A stretch of DNA of 64,000 nucleotides, taken from the NCBI RefSeq assembly GCF_036850765.1, contig NC_089490.1:99126074-99190073 (forward strand), given 5' to 3'. This DNA is from Saccopteryx bilineata. Taxonomy: Eukaryota; Chordata; Mammalia; Chiroptera; Emballonuridae. The notes under the pieces were generated by a model. That model made no database searches and had not been told where the DNA came from. It worked only from the letters and a program-made list of their open reading frames with translations. How positions within the stretch are numbered: the first letter of the stretch is position 1; every line of letters begins with the position of its first letter. Of the stretch, positions 35,641 to 47,732 are shown piece after piece. A program made the translations under genes and the position numbers.

Positions 35641-36267
35641 GTGTGATTAGCATAACCAGGATGGCTCTTGCCATTGTATTGTAAATGAAAAGGGAAGGAA
35701 AACATAGATTCCCTGACATTCCACCACACCTGTGGGGAAGGGAGTGAATGGCTAGCCAGGTGCAGGAAGGGAAAAGCCAAAATAAACCTTTTCTTATAAC
35801 TATGAGCCATTTGCGGGCGTTTGTCCCCACGGAAACTACCTCTCTTATGTAAATGCATGTGGTTAATACGTCTGACTCTGGACAGAGAGATGGCGGATGA
35901 ACACTAGAAAATATAGGAAGGTCTTTTAATATGTAAAGAGATATCTTTCTACCATTGTGTTGACTTGTAAATTTTGTTTTCTCCAAAATGATGCATGGTT
36001 TGCAAATTGAATGTGGTCCTATCATGTTAAAGGACATATGACTATAACCAATAGCGGTAAGGGGCTCCTAATTGCAATTTTTGCTTCTGTACTTCCCACT
36101 TACAAAACTATAAAAACTAAGTAGAACAAAGGGCCAGTGCGCTCTCCGTCAGATTTCTGTCGGAGTTCCCGGCGCTTGGCCAAGCTAGACAATAAAACTT
36201 TAACGTGTAAACGACGGACCTTGCTCCTGTCTTCCATATTTCGGGTCCCTCCGAATTTGGATTAACA
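35640..36267 (+). mobile_element. Solo LTR, ERV1 (class I)-like
   Basis: LTR-like order: 'tataaccaatagcgg' (CCAAT box, about 36042-36056), 'aaaactataaaaactaag' (TATA, about 36104-36121), 'agacaataaaactttaac' (polyadenylation signal, about 36187-36204), then 'tttcgggtccctccg' and a terminal 'attaaca' at 36261-36267. The start is uncertain and no TSD was found. No gag/pol/env adjoins it. The 149-codon minus-strand frame at 35588-36037 is a chance frame. Confidence 0.6.
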
Positions 36268-37285
36268 AGAGGATTATGTGGGTGGATTTTAATCCTTCCC
36301 ATGACTAATATAAAGCTGTTTATTTATTATTCTTTTGTTCCCTTTTTTTATGGCTACTTTGCTTTCACCTCCCTGTTTGCTGCGAGCTGTGATGAGCTGA
36401 GCAGATATATTTGGTATAATGGTTTCAAATTATAATATCAGTACACTTTTGATGCCCCTAGATAATTAATGCTGAAATTCACAGCCAGTGGTGGTAACAG
36501 GAGTCAGAAAATAACTCTGAGAATAATGCAATATGCCCAATAATTGGTTTATTTTTTTTTCTCTGCCTAATAATCAACTTTATTTTTTACCTGCTATGAC
36601 AAAAACTGGTTGGGGAAAAAACTTGATACGTTATGGTCTCCTCCTTGACCCCGTCCAAGTCTTGAAGACATTTTATCTGTTCAGTGGGTGACTGGGAATC
36701 TCAGGCAATATTGCAGTCATGTCTTTTCTATTTCCTTTTGGGATAACAGTAACTGCAACATCATTCCCCTCCGTGGAAACCCAAGATGCAGTATCTCAGT
36801 TGTTTCCTGTGGTTTTATTGCATGACCATTAAACAACTTTGAAAATCAGATTTTCACTGTTAATAATTAAGTAATTAGGGAGTTACGAGCTTTGACAAGA
36901 GTTCTTTATTCTTTAATTCTTACAGGGAAAATTAAAACAAGAAACTGAAAGTTAATATACTGAATTTACTAACTGGTTTTCAGATACCCTGTCATTGAAA
37001 TTTCAGGGAGAGAGGGACCAGGCATCTCTGAAATGAATTATTTTTTCTTCACTCTTCCAATTGTATGTTTTATTGAAGATTTTCTCTCTCTTATCTTAGA
37101 GATAAATATGTGTGACATTGGCTGGGCAACCCTTTGGGAATTTCCCATATTCAATCAGAGGCTTGCAGAGCACTGAGTATCTGTTTTGAATGTCAATGGA
37201 GTCTGAGGAATGGTCAACAGGGTAAAATTTGCAGACTAGGAAAGAAGAAAGAGCTTAGAGTATTATTTTTGTCTTGAAGTAAAAC
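36268..37285. promoter_or_regulatory. Single-copy stretch; candidate conserved regulatory element at 36360-36930
   Basis: Repeat-free, with three TAATTA cores (36463-36468, 36864-36869 and 36872-36877; the last two adjacent), 'caataattggtttatttttt' near 36537 and several TTTATT words. It resembles developmental enhancer sequence by motif content only; conservation is unknown. Confidence 0.3.
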
Positions 37286-37289
37286 AAGC

Positions 37290-37455
37290 TGATCTTGATG
37301 TCAGATCTTGGCTCCATAACTTATTATCTTTCTCTGAGTCTCAGTTTCTCACCTGTATAAAAAAGATAATAATACCCATTTCAAGGATTTCTGGGGATTA
37401 AATAAAGCAGGTCATGAGAAGCTCCTAACATGGGGTCTATCTAGCAGAGATTACT
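37290..37455 (+). repeat. MIR SINE (3' part)
   Basis: 'gatcttggctccataactta', 'gtctcagtttctcacctgta', 'gataataatacccatttcaa' and 'ggggattaaataaagcag' give MIR order. Confidence 0.75.
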
Positions 37456-37689
37456 CTCAATATGGTATTAATTTCTTTCTCCTTTTTTTAAAAATCAAAA
37501 TAAAATCTCTTCACAGCGTCAGCATACCTAAAATCTCCTTTGAGATTCATTTTGTTAGCTCTACTTCCATGATAACCTCATACATCTATGTATCTTCTTT
37601 TCCATTCATGCTGTCAGAAATGTCAGATTTATGTCCCAAGTTCAGATTGATATCCTTAAGACATGAGTTCATTCATAGAATAGGCCTGC

Positions 37690-38350
37690 TATGAAGCTTT
37701 CGGCGGTTTTCCATTGCATGCCTAGAAAACTCCCAAACCTCTTAGCCCAGAGAGGTGGAACGCTCCGTGTTTCAATCTCCATCCCTTCCCAGTCTCTTCA
37801 CTGAATTCCCTACATATACCTAACTAAATCATGCTATTCCTGTCTCCCTGAACACTGCTCATCCTGGCCTGCCTCTTTGCCTTCTCTGGCTTAGAATCTC
37901 CTCCTCACCATCTCTTCTTGATGACATCCTACCCTTAGTGCAGGCCAGTACTAGTACGCTATTTAAGATGTCTCCTTTCCCTCCCTTCCTCCCACCCCTG
38001 AAAGAAAAGTTTTTTCTCCATCTAAAAACTCACTTAGCAATTTTCTTTGTTTGGCCATGTCTGCAGTGTTCTTTCCAGCCTCTCAGCCTTGTCCCTGCCT
38101 ATCTATCCCAAGGTCTCAGCCTCAATAACATCTCCAACTGTTGAGTCTGTATCAGTCCCCTTTGGTATACGCTGCCTTCGGAATACTTGTCTCATGTCTC
38201 ATGGTGCTGTAGTCATTGTTAGTCTGGTCACTCTATGAACCCACTTGCAAGACTGGAAGCTCCTCGAGGGAAGGAAAGGTGCCTGTTTTTCTCTCTGTTG
38301 TATCCTCAGTACATGGCAGAGAAAGCACTCAATAAATACATGTTGAATCA
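37690..38350 (+). mobile_element. L2 LINE 3' end
   Basis: Pyrimidine-rich L2 tail: 'tcatcctggcctgcctcttt', 'gcaagactggaagctcctcg', 'ctctctgttgtatcctcagt' and 'actcaataaatacatgttga'. It is one of the clearest old LINE remnants here; the frames at 37938-38238 are chance. Confidence 0.75.
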
Positions 38351-39773
38351 ATAAATATATAAAATATACTACTTGCCTTTCTTTAGAGCTACTTATATCC
38401 ATGCCTGTCACATCTAAGTTACTGAGAACAGGGGCTGTGTCATATTAATCCCAACTGGTCCTTCAGCATGTAGCCCAATGCCTTGCTGATTATAGTGCCC
38501 ACTAAGTATTCATTTGGTAAAAAAAAAAAAAAAAAAGAGCAAGCATAGAAAGGTAGAACCCACTCATGGAGACTACTACAGACATTTTAAGTGGTGCAGT
38601 AGCTATCGAGACAGGAGGGCAGACTAAGCCCACTTCAGGTTTAGTGGGAGTCTTCTCGTTTTAGTAAACAAAACACTTGTAGTGGGTTAGCAAAACCTTA
38701 ATTTTTCAGATCTCATTCATAAATGGCAAGCCTGTTTTTCTAAGGAAAAAAAAAAACATTCTTCAAGCAGAGATTAACATATAAACCCTTTCAGTAACAA
38801 AAACAAAAGCTGCCCTTCCACCCCCATGTTACTGATGTAATGGCCTACTCGGGAGGTATAATTTCCTCTGTTCACCATCTTTCTTTTAAATTGCCCAATC
38901 AATCAGAAGGGGATATTTGCACCCCACCTGTGGTGAGACATTTTAAAGAGAGGAGACATTTGATTGCTATGTTTAGATTGATGGGGATTGAGATGACCCT
39001 GAAGATTAAATGAAGAAGCAACTGTGAAAAAGAAACTCAAACAAGGAGAAAACTGTTTTTTAAATTGAAGACTTATAGGTGTTGAGAGGTTTACATGAGG
39101 GGATAGGTCAGGATGATAAGGTCCAGGTAGGTGAGGAGGGGGCACTTTGAAGGGAAGCCATGTTCATTGTCATGGGTGTTGACCCCGTTGACCTTCAAGA
39201 GGCTGTGAGAATGATGATATCATGAGATGTGAATTTTAAAATCACATTTAGTGAACACCTAATCAGAGCTACAGATGGGCTTTAGATTTGATTTTCCTGA
39301 TGAAACTGAATTAAGACAGGGTAGAAAACCAGTAATGAAGAGTGACTGTGAAATGAAATTCCTCAGTGTTATTTTTCAAGATGCAAGAGGCAGCAAAAAT
39401 ATATTGCTGTCTAAAACAAAAGAAATTTAATCAGTACAGATGAAAATATGAATTTTTTTTCCAGAGGGAAAAAGATGCCTTGTAAACTTTCCCATAATGT
39501 ATGAGAGGTTTCCTTAAAGTGGATCTACTCCTAAATACCTGAGATTGATTACTGTCTGCTTCTTTCTGGGTCACGGGTCTATCCTCTGTTCTGCGTTTGG
39601 CACTATAATATCATTCCTTTTTGCTTTTTGCCCATCATCATTTAGTGACTTCAAAAATACCTTCCTAGGACTGATTGTGAAACTTCAGGGGCATTCAGTA
39701 AATGTTTCAGGTAGCTGTTCATTACTTAACAATATTATAGGATTTGAACTGCAGGTCATGTCCTTAAGAATTT
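38351..39773. other. Single-copy or unclassified stretch
   Basis: There is an A-run at 38520-38536 without flanking duplication. No gene or recognised repeat otherwise. Confidence 0.35.
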
Positions 39774-39785
39774 AAAGGAACTTTT

Positions 39786-40154
39786 TTTTTGTATTTTTCT
39801 GAAGTTAGAAGCTGGGAGGCAGAGAGACAGACTCCTGCATGTGCCCGGGACTGGGATCCACCTGGCAAGCCCACCAGGGGGCGATGCTCTGCCCATCTGG
39901 GCTGTTGCTCTGTTGCAACTGGAGCCATTTTAGCGCCTGAGGCAGAGGCCATGGAGCCATCCTTAGTGCCTGGGCCAACTTTGCTCCAGTGGAGCCTTGG
40001 CTGCAGGAGGGAAAGAGAGTGATTAAAAGGAAGGAGAGGGGAAAGGTAGAGAAGCAGATGGGCACTTTTCCTGTGTGCCCTGGCTGGGAATTGAACCTAG
40101 GACTTCTACATGCGGGGCCGACACTCTATACCACTGAGCCAACTGGCCAGGGCC
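39786..40154 (-). repeat. Type C SINE, antisense
   Basis: T-rich tail, body, and head complement ending 'gagccaactggccagggcc' at 40154. Flanks 'aaaggaactttt' (39774-39785) and 'taaggactttt' (40155-40165) are a diverged TSD. Frames at 39764-40333 are SINE shadows. Confidence 0.85.
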
Positions 40155-40165
40155 TAAGGACTTTT

Positions 40166-40663
40166 GAAGTTACAAAGCACATACCTGAAATTATGAATAA
40201 GCAGTTAAGCCACAGACATCAGTCTAATAGGAGTTCAGGAGAAGAGAGAGGGATCCTTCAGGGCTGGGCCACTGTGGAAAACTACATGATGAAGATGGAC
40301 TTAGATGGGCAGTGGGAATTGGGGAAGTCATGATGAGTGGAGGGTGGGGGAAAGCAGACTAGAAAAATCATGAAGTCCAAATTGAACATAGGTGCTGACT
40401 GCCCAGTGAGAAGACTGCCCTGATGAGACTAGAAATTGGTTATTAAGGAGAAGTGAGAGTCAACTGAAGTATAATCTGTTGACTTTGGGTAACTGGAATA
40501 AAGGAGAATTTTATGTTCTAAGAACATGATTATATAAATTGTTAAATCATTTATGTGTTGCATTTATGTATATATGCTTAAATACATGGATATGTATTTA
40601 TTTTGTTTTTGCTTTTTTTATTCTTGAAGCCATTCTGTTTATTCTATTTATACATACACATAG

Positions 40664-40701
<38 letters not shown>

Positions 40702-41390
40702 TATGCAAAGCACTTTACTAAACATAAAGCTCCAAGCAGTGCTTAATTAATATGATCAATTTTTCTGTGAGGTGTGGGGGAAGCAAATAACAAACTTAGT
40801 TCTGAGCACATCCCCCCTTTTATTTTACTAGATAAATGAGCTAAAGGGACTTATCTGTGGCCTTATGCTTGGAGAATAAAATTTACTAAACACAAAAATT
40901 CCATTAATAAGTCCAGATGGAAATAAAATTACAGTAGCTACATGGTTTAAATACTAGATTGATTATTTTAGAAATGTACATTTAAAATATATATGTGAAG
41001 TAAAGACATTAGGCAATTAAAAAGATATCGGAAACCATATAAGACTATCTTCTGACATGTAGGTAAGGGAGATGAATAGCAATTTGCAGTTGGTAATATT
41101 GTAAAAAGAATAATGAAGCTTATTTAAGCTTTATATTTTAAGTGCTGGGAAACTGCAATGGTGAAGAATGAGAGGATAAAATATAATGTATTTGGAGGCA
41201 GCCTGAATTGGTGAATTAAGTAAAGCACCGGATTGAGAATGTATGAAAATTTCAAATTTCTTGTGAAAACTCAGTTTCTCTGTTTTAAAAGGATCCTATA
41301 AAACTAATAATAATCATCACCATCATCACCACCATCTTTTTTAGAGAGTTTTTGGTTTATTTTCTCTCCTACCCCTCTCTTAACTCTTTC
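40166..41390. other. Single-copy or unclassified stretch
   Basis: No gene seen. A short (ATC)-rich run lies at 41305-41335. Confidence 0.35.
40665..40699. repeat. (CA)n microsatellite
   Basis: About 17 uninterrupted AC/CA units. Confidence 0.95.
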
Positions 41391-41394
41391 CTGC

Positions 41395-41812
41395 TCTGCT
41401 ATGAGGAGCAGAGACCTGTGTTCAAAGGTCACATGTCAGCTGGCATTTTGGTGGGTTCAGCTGTGGGAAGACTTGCAGGAGGTTGGCAGGTGGGAGGAAG
41501 CAGGAGGCAGAGTTCTACTTTGCTCCTCTCTGTCTGGTCTGATGCTTCTGCATTATTCTAGTCATTCCAGATGAGCCCCCATAGTTCTGGCTTTACTTGG
41601 ATGACCCTGACTCTGGGTGCTGGAAACACAAACACAGTTTCCTCCACTGAGTTTAGAGGAAGAGACTTCCTGTGTTGCTAATCTCCCAGTTGCTTCACTG
41701 TGTTCTTTGGTTATTCAACTCTTTAATCACCTGTTCAACACAACCCCTTCTGTATTAAATTCTTTCTGTTGTAAATACTGTTTTCTTGGTTGGACCCTGA
41801 CTGATAGGCTGG
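41395..41812 (+). repeat. Ancient interspersed repeat, family unassigned
   Basis: 'gacttgcaggaggttggcag' with 'gtgggaggaagcagg', later 'tgtattaaattctttctg' and the end 'ggttggaccctgactgatag' follow a familiar old eutherian repeat. The family name is not certain. Confidence 0.4.
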
Positions 41813-42147
41813 TTTTATATGAGTAATACAAGGAATGAATTAGCACATTAAACCAGTTTGAAATATTTGGAGAAAAGGAGTGGTACATATTCAAATAATA
41901 ATTTTTATCTGATACCTCATGAATCTAAAGTAATCATATTTAACACCACAGGCTTTCACAGATGTATTACAAGGCTTACTCATGGGACAAAGTCTCCTAG
42001 TGACTCTGTAATTATATATAGGTATTGCTTTCTGCACTTACTAAAAAAATTGATAAATTCTCAAGTTCTGGAATGTACCTAACATATATAATGTGGAAGC
42101 AACCCAGATAAATTTTTCTCAGTGTTAAATTTATTTTAGCTCCTTCT
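41813..42147. other. Unclassified stretch
   Basis: AT-rich; no gene or repeat recognised. Confidence 0.3.
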
Positions 42148-42149
42148 TT

Positions 42150-42595
42150 TTTTTTTTTATATATATATAAATAAATATTTATTTTAATGGGGTGACATCA
42201 ATAAATCAGGGTACATACATTCAAAGAAAACATTTCCAGGTTATCTTGTCATTTAGTTATGTTGCATACCCATCACCCAAAGAGAGATCGTCCTCTGCCA
42301 CCCTCCATCCCGTTCTCTCTGTACCCCTCCCCCTCCCCTCCCCCTCTCCCTCCTTCCCTCCCCCCACCCCCATAGCCACCACACTCCTGTTCATGCCTCT
42401 CAGTCTCGCTTTTATGTCCCACTAATGTATGGAATCCTGCAGTTCCTGTTTTTTTCTGATTCGCTTATTTCACTCCACACAATGCTACCAAGACTCCACC
42501 ATTCCGCTATAAGTGATCCAATGTCACCATTTCTCCTAGCTGAATAATATACCATGGTGTATATGTGCCCCATCTTCTTCATCTAGGTCCTCTAT
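42150..42595 (-). mobile_element. Short L1 3' end (antisense)
   Basis: T-rich tail, then 'ttttaatggggtgacatcaa' (complement of the 3'UTR end also seen at 10455-10475), a C-rich 3'UTR tract (42320-42372) and the complement of the last ORF2 codons ('tgaataatataccatgg', near 42541). Flanking 'ctccttcttttttt' and 'tcctctattttttt' may be an eroded TSD. Only about 440 bp of L1 inserted. Confidence 0.8.
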
Positions 42596-42605
42596 TTTTT
42601 TTACA

Positions 42606-43885
42606 GTGATAAAAGCCTTTAAGCAAACTCTTGGCCAATACAGCAAGAATCCATAAATGCGTAGTGGTCCTTAACATGTTCCCCAAGTCCAAGTTGGCCC
42701 CCTCACCATGCCAAATCCCTGAAAAATGCAACCCAACCACAGTTCAGTCTGTTAGGAGCCGCCACAGGGAGCAGGAGTCCAGGAAATTTCCCCACAGGAA
42801 AAGTCCGCATGGCACTGGAGTTGTTGTCACCATTCTGTACTTTGCAGCTCATGTCCAAGTCCCAATGACCGCTGCTTCTAGCTGGTAATGGTTCAGGTAG
42901 ACTGGAAAAAGCCATTTGCAGCATGCGTGGATATGGAGCTTCTGTTCTCCTCTGCCTGGAGAGTTGAGACCAGGTTGCTTTTCCCTGGAGCTCTGTGACT
43001 GTGGCCTGGTAAAGAGAACCTAGGATACACTAAGCTGGGTGGCAAAGGTAAATTCATAATACAAGTTGGCAAAAGGAGGAAAGAGAGCTCTAAATTAAGA
43101 GTAGGTCCCAGCCTGAAATATGAGTGGGGCATTGAGGTAGGAGGAATAAAGGAAACACTATATATTAAGCAAAGCAGCAGAAAATAGGACTATCAACACC
43201 CACAACAGAGATCTTTGAGGGAAGAATAAAGATACCTGACTATTCAGGCAAAAACATAGTTAAGTGGCCCTGTGCAAATGAGATCAGTTTACCTGCTTCT
43301 TGGAAGAAATACCCTAGGCTCGTCCACAGTGTCGTAGATGGGGTCGACGGCCCTGAGGCACCTTCAGCCTTCAGTGGCAAAGAACCCCAGCATTCTGGGC
43401 AAGGTTAGGTCATAGGTGGCTGGAGCAGGCCTGGAAAGAGACTGAACCCTCCCTTAGAGGAGCGAGGGGGAAGCCACCTTCCAGTGTCCCTGTTTCCTCA
43501 CAGCAGAGGTGTGTAAGCCTGGCAGGCTTTAGCTCAATGACCTTCCTTTCCACTATTGAAGCAGGACCCAGATGGCATCCTATGAGACCCCTTTGGGGTG
43601 CTGGAGCCTTTAAGGGTGTATCCTAAAAGCTGGTAGTTCCCCCTGATCTCTATTGGGCTTTTTCTGCCTCTAGGTATCTTAAAAGCCATTCTCAGAAGAT
43701 CTCGCTGAGGGGTTTGAGGATCCCCATCCGCCTATATAAATCTTTCCATATATTCTGGAGCTATTTGGAAAAAAGACAGAACAGTGTTATTAGCTAGATC
43801 TAATAAAGAAGGTAGATTTGGTGTCTCCTGTTCATCAGCTTTCAAAAGAAATGTAAATTTTTTTTTTTTAAGTAAAAAGCATGAT
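42606..43885 (-). mobile_element. ERV1-type provirus fragment, gag (capsid end/nucleocapsid) to protease, antisense, dead
   Basis: Translated on the minus strand in shifting frames. A gag-like acidic stretch (43732-43880) is followed by a nucleocapsid zinc-knuckle-like motif at 43522-43563. That motif has C, then S where the second Cys should be, then H, one stop codon, and the last C. Further along come blocks in the order expected of a retroviral protease: a serine-lysine-isoleucine block near 43190-43245 and a C-P-T...G.D block near 43090-43140. The catalytic aspartate motif is not readable. Several stops and frameshifts make it non-functional. No LTR or env adjoins it. Confidence 0.6.
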
Positions 43886-43894
43886 ATGGTAGAC

Positions 43895-44303
43895 CCCGTC
43901 GGAGTCATTGGCCTGGTGTGCAGGATTCCCGGGTTCGATTCCCGGCCAGAGCACACAGGAGAAGCGCCCATCTACCTCTCCACCCCTCCCCCTCTCCCCC
44001 CTCCCGATCCCTCTCCTCCCGCCCACAGCCAAGGCTCCACCGGAGCAAATCCACCCTGGGCACTAAGGATGGCCCCATGGCCTCCGCCCCAGTTGCTAGA
44101 ATGACTCCGGTTGCAACAGAGCAAACATCCCAGATGGGCAGAGCATTCCCCCGGTAGGCATGCCAGGTGGATCCCAGTCAGGCGCATGCAGGAGTCTGTC
44201 TGCTTGCCTCCCCTATCCCCATCCTCAGAAATATACAAAAAAAAAATAAATAAAAGAAAAAATACAAAAAAAAAAATACAAAAAAAAAAAAAAGGGGGGG
44301 GCA
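43895..44303 (+). repeat. Type C SINE, 5'-truncated and diverged
   Basis: It starts within the head ('ggcctggtgtgcaggattcc'), with B-box-like 'gggttcgattcccgg', a C-rich tract, body and a multi-part A-rich tail (44235-44293). No TSD was found. It abuts or interrupts the ERV fragment. The frames at 43784-44363 are SINE shadows. Confidence 0.8.
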
Positions 44304-44469
44304 TTCCCTTGTGCTAAAGCACCAGGAAGCCTGGAGTGAGCTTGAGTATGTCCTATGAAACATGGAGCTCTATGTTTACATATAAGTCTTTGAAGAAGGA
44401 GGAACTGCTGAAATAGTTTGTCAGCATTTGTCCCTAAGACAGCAGTCTTTATAGTGGGAACACCATACG

Positions 44470-45222
44470 TAAATATTTGCTGTCTGTCTATAGATTAAGG
44501 GGGGAATATGGTCAATGCTGAAAAAGCCATGATCTTTGTGCCCCTCCCCTCCCCCAACCCCCTCCCTCTCCTCCCCCCACCCTGTAACCCCAACACTGTT
44601 GTTCATGTCTCTGAGTCTCATCTTTATGTCCCACCTATGTGTGGAAACATATAGTTCTTAGTTTTTTCTGATTTACTTCTTTCACTCAGTATAATGTTAT
44701 CAAGGCCCATCCATGTTGTTGTAAAAGATCCTATGTCATCATTTCTTATGGCTGAGTAGTATTCCATAGTATATATATACCAAAGCTTTTTAATCCACTC
44801 ATCCTCTGATGGACACTTGGGCTGTTTCCAAATCTTTGCTATTGTGAACAATGCTTCCATAAACATGGGGGTGCATTTCTTCTTTTCAAACAGTGCTATG
44901 GTGTTCTTGGGGTATATTCCTAACAGTGGTATAGCTGGGTCAAAAGGCAGTTCGATTTTAATTTCTTGAGGTATCTCCATACTGTTTTCCACAGTGGCTG
45001 CACCAGTCTGCATTCCCACCAGCAGTGCAGGAGGGTTCCCTTTTCTCCACATCCTCGCCAGCACTTATTCTGTGTTGTTTTATTGATGAGCGCCATTCTG
45101 ACTGGTGTGAGGTGATATCTCATTGTGGTTTTAATTTGCATTTCTCTAATCATTAATGATGTTGAACATTTTTTCATATGCCTATTGGCCATCTGTGTGC
45201 TCCTTCTATAAAGATATGTGCT
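44470..45222 (-). mobile_element. L1 3' end (antisense) with broken ORF2 tail
   Basis: Two overlapping minus-strand frames, 44920-45192 and 44624-45064, together cover the ORF2 C-terminus and are offset by a frameshift near 44930-45060. The same CX3CX7HX4C-type motif and '[12 protein letters not shown]' block as at 9373-10245 are seen. A C-rich 3'UTR lies at 44540-44585. No A-tail is evident. Confidence 0.8.
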
Positions 45223-45224
45223 TA

Positions 45225-46996
45225 TTTTTATATGGGTAAGTTATTGTAATGTTTCCTTCGTTGCTTAATTGGTTTGGCCAAATTGCAGAAGATCATAATG
45301 TGTCAGACTGTCTACCTCTATGAATTAAGTATATTTCAAAACAGTTCTAGCACTGCAAATATGGATAATACTCTAATACAAATATGGGTAATACTTTGTT
45401 AGTCTGTTCCCCTTAAGTCCTGATTCTGTTGGAAAGTCTTATTCTATGATATTGACCTATAATGGCTGAACTCAATTATAGTCTTCTTATATTTTGACTC
45501 TCCATATCAGTTTTTCTCAAGGGTAGTTTGAGAAGTGCTTATGCTGATTGATTGTAAACTGTAATTGAAAATAAAAATGCTTACACTGGAGTCACCTGGG
45601 AGGTGCTTATTAAAAACACAAATGCTGAATCAGAACTTCTGGAAACAAGGCATGAAAATTTGAATTTTAATAATAAAATATTAAATTAATTAACCAATTA
45701 ATTAATTTTACAAGTTAGAGTTTGCAGAATACTGGGTACCAATGAATGCAGAATTCCCATTAGTCTGTATTTTATCTTTTCAGTGAGATCAATGGCTTCC
45801 AATGGGAAGTTTTCTTCTAATCTGTCTTCCCTGCACTGGCAGAGTAATAAGCAATTAGTAAATGTGCAATAAGTATTGTAGAATTGATTTGAACCCCTTA
45901 ACCCAAATATAAGGAGTAATTTCTTGAGCATTATCCTAATGACAATAATTATTATTGTTCTATAAGAAATGAGCAACACTGACATAATTATGTAGCAAAA
46001 GCAAGGTAAGTCTAAAATGAAATAATAAAATGAACATTAATAGAGAATCTGCAAGCATTGATGGAAACATACAGGTAATGATAATGGACATTACAAAATA
46101 GAAATTGAAAAAGAGCAAATCATTCCAGAAAAACTTGATTGCTTTTTTTGATAGAGCTACGAGATCAGTAGATAAAAGTAATGTGAAATTGTAGATGCAA
46201 TCTATCTCAATTTTGGTAAAGTGTTTGATAGTGTCACATGAAATTTTCCATCTTGCATTAATTGAAATCGGCTTCAGGGTGGACCTCTTGTTGTCTGCTC
46301 AATGCTACAAAAGGCTACTAACCTGAAATAATGATGCATCTGATGACGAGATATTTCAGAAATGAAGTCTAAGTTTGCCTTCAATTGCCTTCTTAGTGTT
46401 TGATTTAGAAGCTATATTTAAATAAGTTGGTGAGATTTTACATTTGTGTTGCATTAAAACTTGTGGGAATCACCAGGGAACACTAAGATGTGTTCAGATA
46501 TCATGAATATTCAAATTTTATACCACTGACAACCTTCAGGGTTTTAAATATTCTACCAACTTGCACAGTTATGCTCACATATATCCTTTTCTAGATTTTG
46601 TGGATGTATAAGCATATGCCTGTTTGAAACATACTGTGGGGTGCCAGATTGATCAAATTAAAATAAAGACAACCCTAAATATACATAGAATTTATTCTCA
46701 AACACATATGCATTGTAAGATCATAAGAAAAAGTTACAAAAAAGTGATACTTATACTTATTCATGTAGGCTTACTGGGTCATTTCTTTTAGGGATAACCT
46801 GCTTGCATGGGCTGATATACATGTCTACTCTGAAGTATGTGGCTGTTCAAGTAGGTATATTTGGATGTGAATTAGAAATAACAAATTGAAAAGGACAATG
46901 AAATTTCCTTTTTCCTGTGATTTTGAGGGAAATATTATATAAATTATTATATTTTTAAAATTCTGTTTGTATAAAGTGATAAGAATGTTTAGTGCT
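45225..46996. other. AT-rich stretch with one MER5-like remnant
   Basis: 45495-45645 ('tcagtttttctcaagggtag', 'actggagtcacctgggaggt', 'tgctgaatcagaacttctgg') follows MER5-type hAT order. The rest is AT-rich with no gene or repeat I can name. Confidence 0.4.
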
Positions 46997-47015
46997 AAAG
47001 AATTTGATTCATATT

Positions 47016-47396
47016 GCCCTGGCTAGTTGGCTCAGTGGTAGAGTGTTGGCCCACTGTGTGGAAGTCCCGGGTTTGATTCCTGGTCAGGGCACACAGGAGA
47101 AGTGCCCATCTGCTTCTCCACCCCTCCCCCTCTCCTTCCTCTCTGTCTCTCTCCTCCCTTCCCGCAGCCAAGGCTCCATTGAAGCAAAGTTGGCCTGGGC
47201 ACTGAAGATAGCTCCATGGCTTCCACCTCAGGCGCTAGAATGACTCTAGTTGCAACAGAGCAAAGCCCAAAATGGGCAGAGCATCACCCCCTGGTGAGCA
47301 TACTGGGTGGATCCCGGTCGGAGGCATGTGAGAGTCTGTCTTTCTGCCTCCCCGCCCCACCTCGCTTCTCACTTTGGAAAATACAAAAAAAATAAA
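47016..47396 (+). repeat. Type C SINE, 16-bp near-perfect TSD
   Basis: Full-length sense copy from 'gccctggctagttggctc' to an A-rich tail. TSD 'aaagaatttgattcat' (46997-47012) and 'aaagaattttattcat' (47397-47412) match at 15 of 16. It has a single 22-bp unit. Confidence 0.92.
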
Positions 47397-47412
47397 AAAG
47401 AATTTTATTCAT

Positions 47413-47727
47413 GTAAGTTAGGCAAAAATAAATAAAAGAAATAAAGAAGTGTATGTAGTTGATAAAAATGGTAACCAAAGGAGTGTGATGTGTTGAGGTA
47501 GTTACTTAATAATATCCAAGGGATAGGAACACTGCATAATTAGTTACCATGGCATATAAGTATTAATGAATGAAATTAAGTAAATGAAAATTTAAAGAGA
47601 GTGATAGCAGGGTGAACTATTTTAATTATAAGACTCTTCTAAGAAATTGCTAGGTTGTCTAACTTTTAATATATTTAAAATTAAACTAAAACTCAGAATA
47701 TGCTAGGAAAAATTTTTAACTAAAGAT
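47413..47727. other. AT-rich unclassified stretch
   Basis: Nothing recognised. Confidence 0.3.
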
Positions 47728-47732
47728 GAAAG

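Noticed and set aside
35588..36037. 149-codon minus-strand frame and the 106-codon + frame at 35330-35650
   Set aside because: They overlap an ERV1-like LTR or its edge. No recognisable domain or coding context.
38520..38536. A-run considered as another poly(A)-only insertion (also 30696-30709, 55199-55215, 28588-28602)
   Set aside because: No flanking direct repeat could be found at these runs, unlike 51422-51465.
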